A stretch of 64,000 nt of DNA from an uncultured Synechococcus sp. (GTDB lineage: Bacteria; Cyanobacteriota; Cyanobacteriia; PCC-6307; Cyanobiaceae): NCBI GenBank assembly GCA_913049535.1, contig CAJWYF010000002.1, positions 97,768 through 161,767 of the forward strand, given 5' to 3'. The notes under the pieces were generated by a model, which saw only the letters and a list, made by a program, of their open reading frames with translations, was not told where the DNA came from and ran no database searches. Made by a program: the position numbers and the translations under genes. Shown here one piece after another: positions 1 to 8,181 of the stretch (the first letter of the stretch is position 1; each line of letters begins with the position of its first letter).

Positions 1-624
1 CCCCTGCAGTCCACGGCGCAGCAGCAGCCCGGTGATGGCCACCAGGAGACCCAGGGCAAAGGGGATCCGCCAGCCCCAGCTGCTGAGCTGCGCCTCACTG
101 AGATGGGCGGCCAGCAGCGCGCCAACCCCGGAGCCGAGCAGGATGCCCAGCACCGATCCCCAGAGTCCCCAGATCGCCACAAGTCCTCGACGGCCTGCTG
201 GGGCGTGTTCAGCGAGAAACACGATCGAGGTGCTGTATTCACCGCCAGCGGAGAGCCCCTGCAGGATCCTCAGCAGCACCATCAGCAGCGGAGCGGCCAG
301 CCCGATGCGTGAGTAAGACGGCAGGATCGCCATCAGCACGGTGGCTGCGGCCATGGCCAGCACCGACACCATCAAGGCCCGCTGGCGTCCCAGGCGATCG
401 GCGACGCTGCCGAGAACCACGCCGCCGAGTGGACGCACCAGAAAGCCAGCAGCGAATGCGCCAAAGGCCGCCAGTAGCGAATTGCGTGGATCACTCGATG
501 GAAAGAATTGAGTGCCGATGATTGCCGCGAAGTAGCCGTAGATCGCGAAGTCGTACCACTCCATGACGTTGCCGATTAGCCCGGCGAGGATCACGCGCCT
601 CAGTGGAATGGCCTGCGCTTGCAT
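1..624 (-). CDS. MFS transporter, metabolite:H+ symporter (ProP-like) family, C-terminus cut by window edge
   Basis: Reverse-strand translation MQAQAIPLRRVILAGLIGNVMEWYDFAIYGYFAAIIGTQFFPS...GFLVRPLGGVVLGSVADRLGRQRALM...RILQGLSAGGEYSTSIVFLAEHAP; NxMEWYDFxIYGY and GxxADRxGR motifs are typical. Not in the supplied ORF track because it runs off the window. Confidence 0.88.
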   Translation of the reverse strand, partial: MQAQAIPLRRVILAGLIGNVMEWYDFAIYGYFAAIIGTQFFPSSDPRNSLLAAFGAFAAGFLVRPLGGVVLGSVADRLGRQRALMVSVLAMAAATVLMAILPSYSRIGLAAPLLMVLLRILQGLSAGGEYSTSIVFLAEHAPAGRRGLVAIWGLWGSVLGILLGSGVGALLAAHLSEAQLSSWGWRIPFALGLLVAITGLLLRRGLQG

Positions 625-732
625 CGCCAGCGACGCCTGCTGCTATCGGCTCAGCTAGCACGTCATACGCTGGCTGATCTCCTCCTCGCCGGTTGTCTTC
701 TGCTGGGCGTGATCGCAGGGGGCTGACCCTGT

Positions 733-882
733 TCAGCCCATCTCCATCTCACTGGCATCGATGACCAACCACTCAAGGCTGCCATCGGCGAAGTCCTGGG
801 CCTCGTCCTCGCTGTCAAAGCAAGCCACCTGGCGGTAGATGCCCTCAGCGTCCGCAGCAGGTTCGACCACCAACCAGCTCAT
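733..882 (-). CDS. small conserved-looking hypothetical protein (49 aa)
   Basis: Translation MSWLVVEPAADAEGIYRQVACFDSEDEAQDFADGSLEWLVIDASEMEMG; complete ATG-stop ORF in an otherwise empty gap. Confidence 0.4.
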   Translation of the reverse strand: MSWLVVEPAADAEGIYRQVACFDSEDEAQDFADGSLEWLVIDASEMEMG

Positions 883-970
883 GGCGCTCCTTGAGACCTC
901 CAACAGCCATCATCATCGGCGGAGCCTGCGGAGCGAGCCGGTGGAGCTGCTGCAGCGTCCCACTTGCGGT

Positions 971-1117
971 TCAATCGCTTGATTCGGCTTCCACATCAAT
1001 CACCACCTGGCTGGGTGGTGTTTCCTCGGCCTGGCTTGATTGCAGCGTCCTGGCAATCAGCCTTAGCAGCTTCGTGGCCAGGTAGATGATCAACCCGATG
1101 TAGAGAAGGCGAATCAT
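971..1117 (-). CDS. small membrane-anchored hypothetical protein (48 aa)
   Basis: Translation MIRLLYIGLIIYLATKLLRLIARTLQSSQAEETPPSQVVIDVEAESSD; one N-terminal TM segment and acidic tail. Confidence 0.4.
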   Translation of the reverse strand: MIRLLYIGLIIYLATKLLRLIARTLQSSQAEETPPSQVVIDVEAESSD

Positions 1118-1242
1118 CAGCGGTGGAGTGCGGCTGCCTGCAGCATTTCAACTCGAGCCTGCCACGGGGTGCTCGCCTGCGGCGGCCGCCACCAGGGCTG
1201 CTGTCCTGCTAACACGGTGCGGCACGAACTGGCCGAGGGGGA

Positions 1243-2157
1243 TTGGCGATGGCCCGTTGGCGTGATGCAGACGTTGAAGCGCTCCACGGATCGGTGGCCT
1301 TCATCACCGGTGCCAACACCGGGATTGGCTTGCAAACGGCTCGCGTGCTGGCCCGTCAGGGGGCTGCTGTTGTGTTGGGGTGCCGCTCCCATGCGCGTGG
1401 TGCAGCAGCGCTTGCTGCCCTGAGAGCGGAGATGCCCCAGGCCCAGGTCGAATTGCTGGTTTTCGACCTCGCCGATGTGGAATCGGTGCGGCGGGCTGCT
1501 CAGGAGTTCTCCTGCCGCCATGGGCAGCTCGATCGACTGATCTGCAATGCCGGCGTGATGGCACCACCGGAGACGCGCACGGCCCAGGGATTGGAGCTTC
1601 AATTTGCGGTGAATCATCTGGGGCACTTCACGCTGACCGCAGCCCTGCTCCCCAGCCTGCTGGCTGCAGCGCAACCGAGGGTCACGGTTGTCTCCAGCAC
1701 GGCGGCTGCGTTTGGTCGGATGGATTTTGACGATCTGCAGTTCGCACGACGTGCTTATCAGCCCTGGGCTGCTTATGGCCAAAGCAAATTGGCCAACCTC
1801 TTGTTCATCCGTGCTCTGGCCAGCCGTTGCCAGGGCGGTGCTGAGCGGCTGGGCGTCACCGCCGCCCATCCCGGTGTGTGTGCCACCGAATTGCAGCGTC
1901 ATCAACCTGGTCTGCAGAAGCTGCCGCGATGGATCGCCATGGAGCCTTGGCAGGGTGCCCTGCCGACCCTGAGGGCTGCCACGGACCCAGCCGCTGGGTC
2001 ATTGAGCTACTACGGCCCCGATGGACTGCTGCAGGTCCGTGGCTACCCCAAGCTGATTGCCATGCCCCCAGCAGCCCGCCGTGACGGCGATGCCGAACGT
2101 TTATGGCAGTGCAGCCTCGAGTTGTGCGCTCTGGACGATCCTCTGAAGGGCCCCTGA
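1243..2157 (+). CDS. short-chain dehydrogenase/reductase (retinol dehydrogenase/protochlorophyllide reductase-like SDR)
   Basis: Rossmann ITGANTGIGLQTARVLA, NAGVM, and active-site YGQSKLANLLF (YxxxK). Confidence 0.9.
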   Translation: MAMARWRDADVEALHGSVAFITGANTGIGLQTARVLARQGAAVVLGCRSHARGAAALAALRAEMPQAQVELLVFDLADVESVRRAAQEFSCRHGQLDRLICNAGVMAPPETRTAQGLELQFAVNHLGHFTLTAALLPSLLAAAQPRVTVVSSTAAAFGRMDFDDLQFARRAYQPWAAYGQSKLANLLFIRALASRCQGGAERLGVTAAHPGVCATELQRHQPGLQKLPRWIAMEPWQGALPTLRAATDPAAGSLSYYGPDGLLQVRGYPKLIAMPPAARRDGDAERLWQCSLELCALDDPLKGP

Positions 2158-2269
2158 GCCCGATCCAGCAGTGACTTGCATGGCTCAACAGAGCCATGGC
2201 ACGGGCCCATCCTGCGGCGTTGATATCCCCGCGTTGGTTGGCAGGGATTGGGGCCTTTGAGGATCAGCC

Positions 2270-2572
2270 CTAACCCTCCGGACACCAGCCCAGCTGATGC
2301 TCACGCCGCACCATCCAGGTGCGGCATTTTTTGGTCAGGTGTTCGCCATTGGGGATCAGACCTTGGTGCAGGTGGCAGGCCAGAACGGTGTGCTTTTCGA
2401 TGGTCTCGCCGTGACCGAAGTGCTCGCAGGTCAGGCAGATATGGCTGCTGCGTGAGCGCCGCAGCACGCCGCGGTTGAGGTAGTCCCACCGATCAAGATC
2501 AAAGGCCAGGGGCGCCTGCATGCACTGCTCTGCTAGTACACCTGTATTAGATCGTGTGGGGTGATCGCGCAA
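2270..2572 (-). CDS. conserved hypothetical protein with Cys/His-rich segment
   Basis: ORF ...FDLDRWDYLNRGVLRRSRSSHICLTCEHFGHGETIEKHTVLACHLHQGLIPNGEHLTKKCRTW...; CxxC plus His/Cys spacing suggests metal binding. Start may be an internal Met. Confidence 0.55.
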   Translation of the reverse strand: MRDHPTRSNTGVLAEQCMQAPLAFDLDRWDYLNRGVLRRSRSSHICLTCEHFGHGETIEKHTVLACHLHQGLIPNGEHLTKKCRTWMVRREHQLGWCPEG

Positions 2573-2786
2573 CCCTTGCTAAGCGTTGGCTCTGATGGAG
2601 TCGCTGTGGGATCTCGCCTGAATGCCTTTGCCATCGCCTTGCTGGCCCTGGCTGTGCTCGTGCTGGCCCTGAAGGAACCACGCTGTGAAACGACCACAAG
2701 TGCCGATCCCGCCAGCGCAGCGGCTCAGCAAGGCCGCAGTCCGCAGCAGCGGCCGCCGCGGGAGCTGCGCAAGTTTTGAAAAAGAA

Positions 2787-2809
2787 AAGCCCCGGCATTG
2801 CCGGGGCTT
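2787..2809 (-). terminator. rho-independent terminator
   Basis: GCCCCGGC-ATT-GCCGGGGC perfect stem; on the minus strand followed by TTTTCTTTTTC. Confidence 0.75.
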
Positions 2810-2820
2810 CAAGGGCTCAA

Positions 2821-2919
2821 TCAGGCTGCGCCGTGCTGTTTGCGGGCGAGCAGGATCTGAGCGCGTTGCAGGGCCTGTTGCTTGGTGGCCTGCTTTTGGA
2901 CGAGGTGGAGGACGTTCAT
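2821..2919 (-). CDS. microprotein (32 aa) immediately before a terminator
   Basis: MNVLHLVQKQATKQQALQRAQILLARKQHGAA*, then strong terminator at 2787-2809 on the same strand. Confidence 0.4.
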   Translation of the reverse strand: MNVLHLVQKQATKQQALQRAQILLARKQHGAA

Positions 2920-3031
2920 GGTCTCCTTGGCAGAGTTCCGGCCCCCGTTGCCTGACCGGAATCGAGCTGCACCCCATCGGGGTCAACGTGATTGCAATTT
3001 AACGCAATTCCGTAGCAGTCGATACGGCTGC

Positions 3032-4195
3032 TCAGGTTGTTTTGGTTCGGTTTTCCGCACCTGCCGGGTTGGATGCGCCAGGCTGCGGACCCACGATCAA
3101 GGGATAACCCTCATCGCCCCAGCGCTTGAGACCGCCGCGCAGGTTGGCAGCCCTGGTGATGCCATGGGCCAGCAGCTGCTTGGTGGCAAGCGCTGAGCGG
3201 CAGCCGGAATGGCAGATCACCACAACTGGACGCTGCTTGGAGAGGGATGCGATACGTCCAGGCAGTTCAGGCAAGGGGATCAACAGACTGCCTTGGATGC
3301 GACCGTCAGGGCCTTCATATTCCTCTTTGGAGCGCACATCCAGCAGCGAGAGCGCGTCGCTGTTGTGGACCACCCACTCCGGTGTCAGCTCAGGTAGGCC
3401 GGCATAGCTGCGGCAGATCGGAGCCCAGGGCTCCTCTTGATTGGTGCCTTCCGGTCTGCCACTGCGCAGATTTCCTGGCAGGGCAGCGTCCATGCGGCGC
3501 GGGTGTGGCAGCTGCAGGTTCTGCATGGTGCCGATGAAATCGCGCTTGCTGGCCCCGCCGCCAAGGCGTTGATTGAACAACCGTTCTTCTGCGACGGTGC
3601 TCACCAAGCGCCCGGTGTAGTCGTGGGCTGGGTACAGCAGGCAGCTGCCTGGAAGTGAAAACAGGTGCTGCTGCACCGAGTGCCACAGCTGAGCCGGATC
3701 CCCCTGCTGAAAATCGCAGCGGCCGCAGCCGCGGATCAACAACGTATCCCCGGTGCAAGCGAGGCTTTGATCGTCGAGGACGTAACTCAGACAACTCGCG
3801 GTGTGCCCAGGTGTGGCGCGCACATCGAGCCAACGGCCACCGAATCGCACCTGGTCAGCGTGATTCAGGGCTCTGGTGACGAACTCACCCTGCGCGTTGG
3901 CGGCAAGCGCGATGTCGCAGCCGCTGCGCTCGTGCATCAGCCAGCTGCCGGTGACATGGTCAGCGTGGATGTGCGTGTCGAGGCTGCAGACCAGGGTCAG
4001 TCCCAGTTCGCGAATCAGGGCCCAGTCGCGCTCGTGCTGTTCAAAGACAGGATCCACCAGCACGGCCTCGCCACTGCTGCCATCACCAAGCAGGTAGGTG
4101 AGGCTGCCTGTTTCGCCATCGAGCAGCTGGCGAAACAGGAGCTGGTCGTGATCCGCATCCCGCAGCAGGGGGATGGCGCAGCCATCAGCGTTCAT
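3032..4195 (-). CDS. MBL-fold metallo-hydrolase fused to rhodanese (persulfide dioxygenase/ETHE1-like)
   Basis: THIHADH metal-binding motif, GHTASC, YPAHDYTG, then C-terminal rhodanese with CHSGCRSA active-site loop. Start set at MNADGC; track start 4300 is an extension into the upstream gene. Confidence 0.85.
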   Translation of the reverse strand: MNADGCAIPLLRDADHDQLLFRQLLDGETGSLTYLLGDGSSGEAVLVDPVFEQHERDWALIRELGLTLVCSLDTHIHADHVTGSWLMHERSGCDIALAANAQGEFVTRALNHADQVRFGGRWLDVRATPGHTASCLSYVLDDQSLACTGDTLLIRGCGRCDFQQGDPAQLWHSVQQHLFSLPGSCLLYPAHDYTGRLVSTVAEERLFNQRLGGGASKRDFIGTMQNLQLPHPRRMDAALPGNLRSGRPEGTNQEEPWAPICRSYAGLPELTPEWVVHNSDALSLLDVRSKEEYEGPDGRIQGSLLIPLPELPGRIASLSKQRPVVVICHSGCRSALATKQLLAHGITRAANLRGGLKRWGDEGYPLIVGPQPGASNPAGAENRTKTT

Positions 4196-5421
4196 GAATG
4201 ACCAAAGCCTGCTGCTGGTGAGCGGTTCACCGCCGCTTCCGTCGCTGGTCCCCAGAGGCCATCCACCACCAATGGCCGCTGAGGATGGTGTCGGTTCCAC
4301 AGCCGCTGATACGCGCGCACCTGCTCGGCCCCCAGGTCGATGCCGCCACGCACGTAATCAAAGTGCATCGGGTCATGGGGACCCAGCCAGCGCCAACCGT
4401 GCTGCTCCAAATAGGGCCTCCAGCCTGGGGCGTCCTCGATGTCGATGGCCAGACCGCTGTTGTGCTGGCTCCATGGAGGTCGAGCTGCCGCGCTGATGCC
4501 GCATTCCCCGCGGCGCCATTGCTGGTGGAGCAGGTGCTGCTGCATCGGAGTGCGCAAGGCACTGTTGATGCGCAGCGGCCGGCCCCGCTCGTTCACCGCA
4601 CGCACCAGATCGCGGTACGCCGCCGGTTGCAGCCAGGGGTTGTTCTGATCCCCCTCCCCGTTGATGAGGGGGTGGTTGATGCGAATCAAATGGCCATCGA
4701 GCCCCAGCTCGTTGAGCACCTGTTGGGACAGCCCGCTGATCGCTCCGGTGTCGCAGCTGCTGCGGGTACTGGCCACCGTCCGGCCGGCGTCATCGGCGAT
4801 GAGCTGCTGGCCTCGATTCATGGTTTGACGGAAGACATCCAGTCCGTGGCGACCGCCATTGATCAGAGCCCGTGCCGCCGGCAGATCCCCCTCTCTGTAG
4901 GCCTGCAGCAGCGCCTGCTCGCGATCTTTGATGAACAGCGCCAGCAGGTGGGCGGCGACTTCCGGATCATTGGCCAGCTCAGGGCGATGGATCAGATCAA
5001 CGCCGAGGCGATCGCCATAGCGCTGGTAGTTGTCGCGTCCGGTGAGCTGAATGAAACCGCGGCCCCGGTAGGTCTCCCCATCCCCTGCCCCCTGGTTGCC
5101 CAGGTCGTGGCGGTGGTCATACAGAGCAAAGGCCTTGCCGCCAGGGGCGGTGTTCCAGGCGGAGGGGTATTCATCGATCGGCGCAAAGCCTGCACTCTCG
5201 GCCCGGATCGTGGCCAACGCCAACAGGACCAAGGCGGGGTGGTCGACCCCCTCCTCGTGCAGGGCGCTCAGCACAACCGGCAGATAGCGCGCAAGGTTGG
5301 CCTGCGCTTCTGCCTCAGGAAACAGGGGCGCCACCGATGCGGCGTTGAACCGCTTGGTCGATGGACGGGTCGCCAGGTTGCTCATGCTGGATCCCTGCCC
5401 ATTGCTCCCAGAGGTAGCCAC
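4192..5421 (-). CDS. multidomain cell-wall hydrolase: GH19/chitinase-like + M15 (VanY-like) peptidase + peptidoglycan-binding domain
   Basis: YRGRGFIQLTGRDNYQRYGDRLGVDL (GH19-like), SQHNSGLAIDIED...DPMHFDY (M15 metal-binding pattern), RAYQRLWNRHHPQRPLVVDGLWGPATEAAV (PG_binding_1-like). Overlaps the next gene by ATGA. Confidence 0.75.
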   Translation of the reverse strand: MATSGSNGQGSSMSNLATRPSTKRFNAASVAPLFPEAEAQANLARYLPVVLSALHEEGVDHPALVLLALATIRAESAGFAPIDEYPSAWNTAPGGKAFALYDHRHDLGNQGAGDGETYRGRGFIQLTGRDNYQRYGDRLGVDLIHRPELANDPEVAAHLLALFIKDREQALLQAYREGDLPAARALINGGRHGLDVFRQTMNRGQQLIADDAGRTVASTRSSCDTGAISGLSQQVLNELGLDGHLIRINHPLINGEGDQNNPWLQPAAYRDLVRAVNERGRPLRINSALRTPMQQHLLHQQWRRGECGISAAARPPWSQHNSGLAIDIEDAPGWRPYLEQHGWRWLGPHDPMHFDYVRGGIDLGAEQVRAYQRLWNRHHPQRPLVVDGLWGPATEAAVNRSPAAGFGHS

Positions 5422-5522
5422 AGCTCAGAGCAGCGGGCTTGGTCAACTTGGAAGCTTTGCTCGTGCTGGCCCAGGGCCTGTCGGTTGGTTGGTCAACCTG
5501 AATCGGTGCTGATCGGCGTTGA

Positions 5523-6704
5523 ATGAATCAGGCGGCAGGCCAGATCTGGGTGCAGGCGCTGCAGCTGCAGGGGGCGCCCGCTGCGCCGCTCGATGGCCTG
5601 CGATTTGCGGTCAAGAACAACATCGCCGTGGCTGGATGCAGCAGCGGTTGCGGCAATCCGCATTGGGCCAGCTCGGCTCCGATGGAGTTGGACCACGCGC
5701 CGGTGGTGCAGAGGCTTCTCTGCGCTGGTGCCAGCTGCTCTGGCACCACTTGGATGGATGAATTTGCGTTCGGTTTGGCCGGTGAGAACCCCTGGGGGGG
5801 ATCGCCGATCAACCCAACGGTTGAGGGGGGCATCGTGGGGGGCTCCAGCAGTGGCAGCGCAGCTGCTGTCGCTGCTGGATGGGTGCCAGCGGCCCTGGGC
5901 ACCGATACCGGCGGATCGGTTCGCGTCCCTGCCAGTTGGTGCGGACTCTGGGGCTGGCGCCCGAGCCATGGCCTGGTGCCCAGCAGCGGTGTTGTGCCCC
6001 TTGCTCCCTCCCTGGATGTTGTCGGTCTGCTGTGCAGCAGGGCGCGGGTGCTGGAGCAGATGGCCGCTGTGATGGCTGGTGGCTTCTCTCCTGCCCGTCC
6101 CGTCCGCCGTCTGCTGGTGATTCCTGAGCTGTGGACCTTGCTGGATGCCGATGCTGCCCCTGTGCTGCAGGCGCTACAGGCTTTCCTGGCCGATCAGCTC
6201 GGCCTTGAGTTGTGTTCACTGCCGCTGTCAGCCCTCGGGTTGGCGAACAGCGATGCGTTGTTGAACGGCTTCTGCGCGCTGCAGTGGGCCGAAATCGAGA
6301 TTGCGCTGGCGGCCATCCCTCCGGATCTTCCAGTCGGCCCCAACTTGAGGGCGAATCGAGGCTTGGTGGCTGAGCGCGACCGCAGTCACCTGCCCGGGGC
6401 GCAGCGCCTGCGCCAGCGGTTGAGCAGCGCCTTGGCTGAAGAGCTGGTGGACGCCTTTTTGCTGCAACCGGTGACGCCGGGCATCGCGCCTCAGCGGGGC
6501 AGCCTGGCGCTGGATCGGCAACGCTGCCGCGTGATCCCCCGCTGCCTCACGCTCAATGCCCTGGCCGGACTGGCAGGGGTGCCTGAGGTGGTGATGCCGC
6601 TGGCCGAGCTCGGTGGCGCGCCGTTGGCGCTGGGCCTGCTCGCCAGTCGCGGCCAGGATGCCGCCCTGCTGCAGGCGGCCGTGGCGCTGGAGCAATGCGG
6701 CTGA
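5523..6704 (+). CDS. amidase (amidase signature family, GatA/AtzF-like)
   Basis: GGIVGGSSSGSAAAVAAGWVPAALGTDTGGSVRVPASWCGLWGWRPSHG amidase signature with Ser-cisSer-Lys type region. Confidence 0.88.
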   Translation: MNQAAGQIWVQALQLQGAPAAPLDGLRFAVKNNIAVAGCSSGCGNPHWASSAPMELDHAPVVQRLLCAGASCSGTTWMDEFAFGLAGENPWGGSPINPTVEGGIVGGSSSGSAAAVAAGWVPAALGTDTGGSVRVPASWCGLWGWRPSHGLVPSSGVVPLAPSLDVVGLLCSRARVLEQMAAVMAGGFSPARPVRRLLVIPELWTLLDADAAPVLQALQAFLADQLGLELCSLPLSALGLANSDALLNGFCALQWAEIEIALAAIPPDLPVGPNLRANRGLVAERDRSHLPGAQRLRQRLSSALAEELVDAFLLQPVTPGIAPQRGSLALDRQRCRVIPRCLTLNALAGLAGVPEVVMPLAELGGAPLALGLLASRGQDAALLQAAVALEQCG

Positions 6705-6752
6705 TGCTCACGGCGCGCTAGGGCTGTTCCCGAGCCACTGCTGCGCGCTGCC

Positions 6753-7313
6753 ATGAGCAAAGACCTGCCTCCATGGCGCGCCTTGCTGAGCGGGGCCAGG
6801 CACCGCGAGGGACGTGCACCGTCAGCGCGGTGGCTGCAACTGGCCAGCGTGGCTGCCGATGGCACGCCACGGGTGAGAACCCTGGTGTTCCGCGGCTGGA
6901 GCGGCCCCGCTGCATTGGATCTGCTCACCGATGCGCGAAGTGCCAAGGCCGCCGAGCTCGCCGAGCAACCCGCCGTTGAGCTCTGCTGGTTGCTGGCCAA
7001 AGCCCGCTGCCAGTTCCGCCTGCGGGGCCTGGTGCAGACCGTTGAAGCAGAGAGCGGGCAGCGTCTGCATCACTGGCAGCGCCTGACCCCCCAAGGCCGA
7101 TCGCTCTGGGGGTGGCCACGGCCTGGGGAACCCTTCCAGGCTGATGCAGCGTTCCCGGAAACCCTCGATGAGGAAACACCGGTGCCGGAGCACTTCCAAC
7201 TGCTGCGGCTGAGCGTTGAGCGCGTGGAGCTTCTCGATCTGGGATCCCACCCCCATCGCCGCCTGCGCTGGTGTGTTGCAGATCACTGGGATGAGGTGCG
7301 CTTGAACCCCTGA
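6753..7313 (+). CDS. pyridoxamine 5'-phosphate oxidase-like FMN-binding flavoprotein (Npun_F5749/Alr4036 type)
   Basis: MSKDLPPWRALLSGARHREGRAPSARWLQLASVAADGTPRVRTLVFRGW... and C-terminal RRLRWCVADHWDEVRLNP typical of PPOX proteins. Confidence 0.8.
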   Translation: MSKDLPPWRALLSGARHREGRAPSARWLQLASVAADGTPRVRTLVFRGWSGPAALDLLTDARSAKAAELAEQPAVELCWLLAKARCQFRLRGLVQTVEAESGQRLHHWQRLTPQGRSLWGWPRPGEPFQADAAFPETLDEETPVPEHFQLLRLSVERVELLDLGSHPHRRLRWCVADHWDEVRLNP

Positions 7314-7330
7314 GGCCTACAGTCATTCCA

Positions 7331-7522
7331 GTGTCAGCGATTCCTGACATGGAGCCAATCCGCCATGACGACACCAGCCTCAAGTGGGGGGCTGACGGTG
7401 AGCTTTCACCGGTTGACCAGCAGCGCATCCTCGCCCGCCTTAGTGCGCAGGATCCCCTCGCTGAAGGCCTGCTCGAATGCAGCTGGGAGGAGCAAGCTGG
7501 GGGGAGAGGTTCCATTGGCTGA
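7331..7522 (+). CDS. small hypothetical protein, translationally coupled to yjbQ-like gene
   Basis: 63-aa ORF ending TGATG, overlapping the ATG of the next gene by one base; start may be the internal Met at about 7349. Confidence 0.4.
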   Translation: MSAIPDMEPIRHDDTSLKWGADGELSPVDQQRILARLSAQDPLAEGLLECSWEEQAGGRGSIG

Positions 7523-8181
7523 TGACAGCGGGCACAGCGGCCCCCCTCACCCATCAGGCCTGGCACGAGCTGCAGGTCTCCACCCGTGGTGAGGGGTACA
7601 TCCGCCTGGATTCCCAGCTCAACAGCTGGATCGCCGCCACCGGCATCATCACCGGTGTGCTGCACCTCACCTGCCTGCACACCAGTGCTTCGCTGACCAT
7701 CAATGAGAACGCTGACCCGCGGGTCATGGCTGACCTCAGTGCCTGGATGCAGCGCGTTGCCCCCCAGATCGGCGTCAATCCTCTCGGTCCTCGTGGTGAT
7801 TACCACCGCTATCGCCATGACGATGAAGGGGATGACGACATGCCTGCGCACATCCGTACAGCCCTGACCTCCCAGACCCTGAGCCTGAGTGTCGATCAGG
7901 CCCGCTTGCGGCTTGGCACCTGGCAAGCCGTGTATCTCTGTGAATGGAGGGCTCAGGGCTCATCGCGCCGGCTCGCCTTGCACTTGTTAGGCAGCGGACC
8001 GCAGCCTGCGGCCGCTGATCCTGTCCGCTCCAATGCCCTGACGATGTCGCGCCGCAGCGGCGCCAAGCTGAACCGTGAGGTACAGGCGCGCCATGACCCA
8101 GACGCCTGGACCCGGGAAGGGGGCATCGACACCGACGTCGATCTGATGATCGATCGCCTCCATGACATCTCAGGCGATTAG
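7522..8181 (+). CDS. YjbQ/UPF0047 family protein with unusual C-terminal extension
   Basis: TGIITGVLHLTCLHTSASLTINENADPRVMADLSAWMQRVAP ... YRHDDEGDDDMPAHIRTALTSQTLSLSV...GTWQAVYLCEWR is the YjbQ core; about 60 extra residues follow. Confidence 0.85.
   Translation: MTAGTAAPLTHQAWHELQVSTRGEGYIRLDSQLNSWIAATGIITGVLHLTCLHTSASLTINENADPRVMADLSAWMQRVAPQIGVNPLGPRGDYHRYRHDDEGDDDMPAHIRTALTSQTLSLSVDQARLRLGTWQAVYLCEWRAQGSSRRLALHLLGSGPQPAAADPVRSNALTMSRRSGAKLNREVQARHDPDAWTREGGIDTDVDLMIDRLHDISGD

Noticed and set aside
1117-1905. 262-aa minus ORF opposite the SDR gene
   Set aside because: Fully antisense to a clear SDR; translation is low-quality (no motifs, Ser/Gln/Arg-rich). High-GC shadow ORF.
3665-4201. 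178-aa plus ORF antisense to the MBL-rhodanese gene
   Set aside because: No motifs; opposite-strand protein has intact metal-binding and rhodanese motifs.
4285-5526. 413-aa plus ORF antisense to the GH19/M15 fusion
   Set aside because: The minus strand carries recognisable catalytic motifs; this is a GC-driven open antisense frame.
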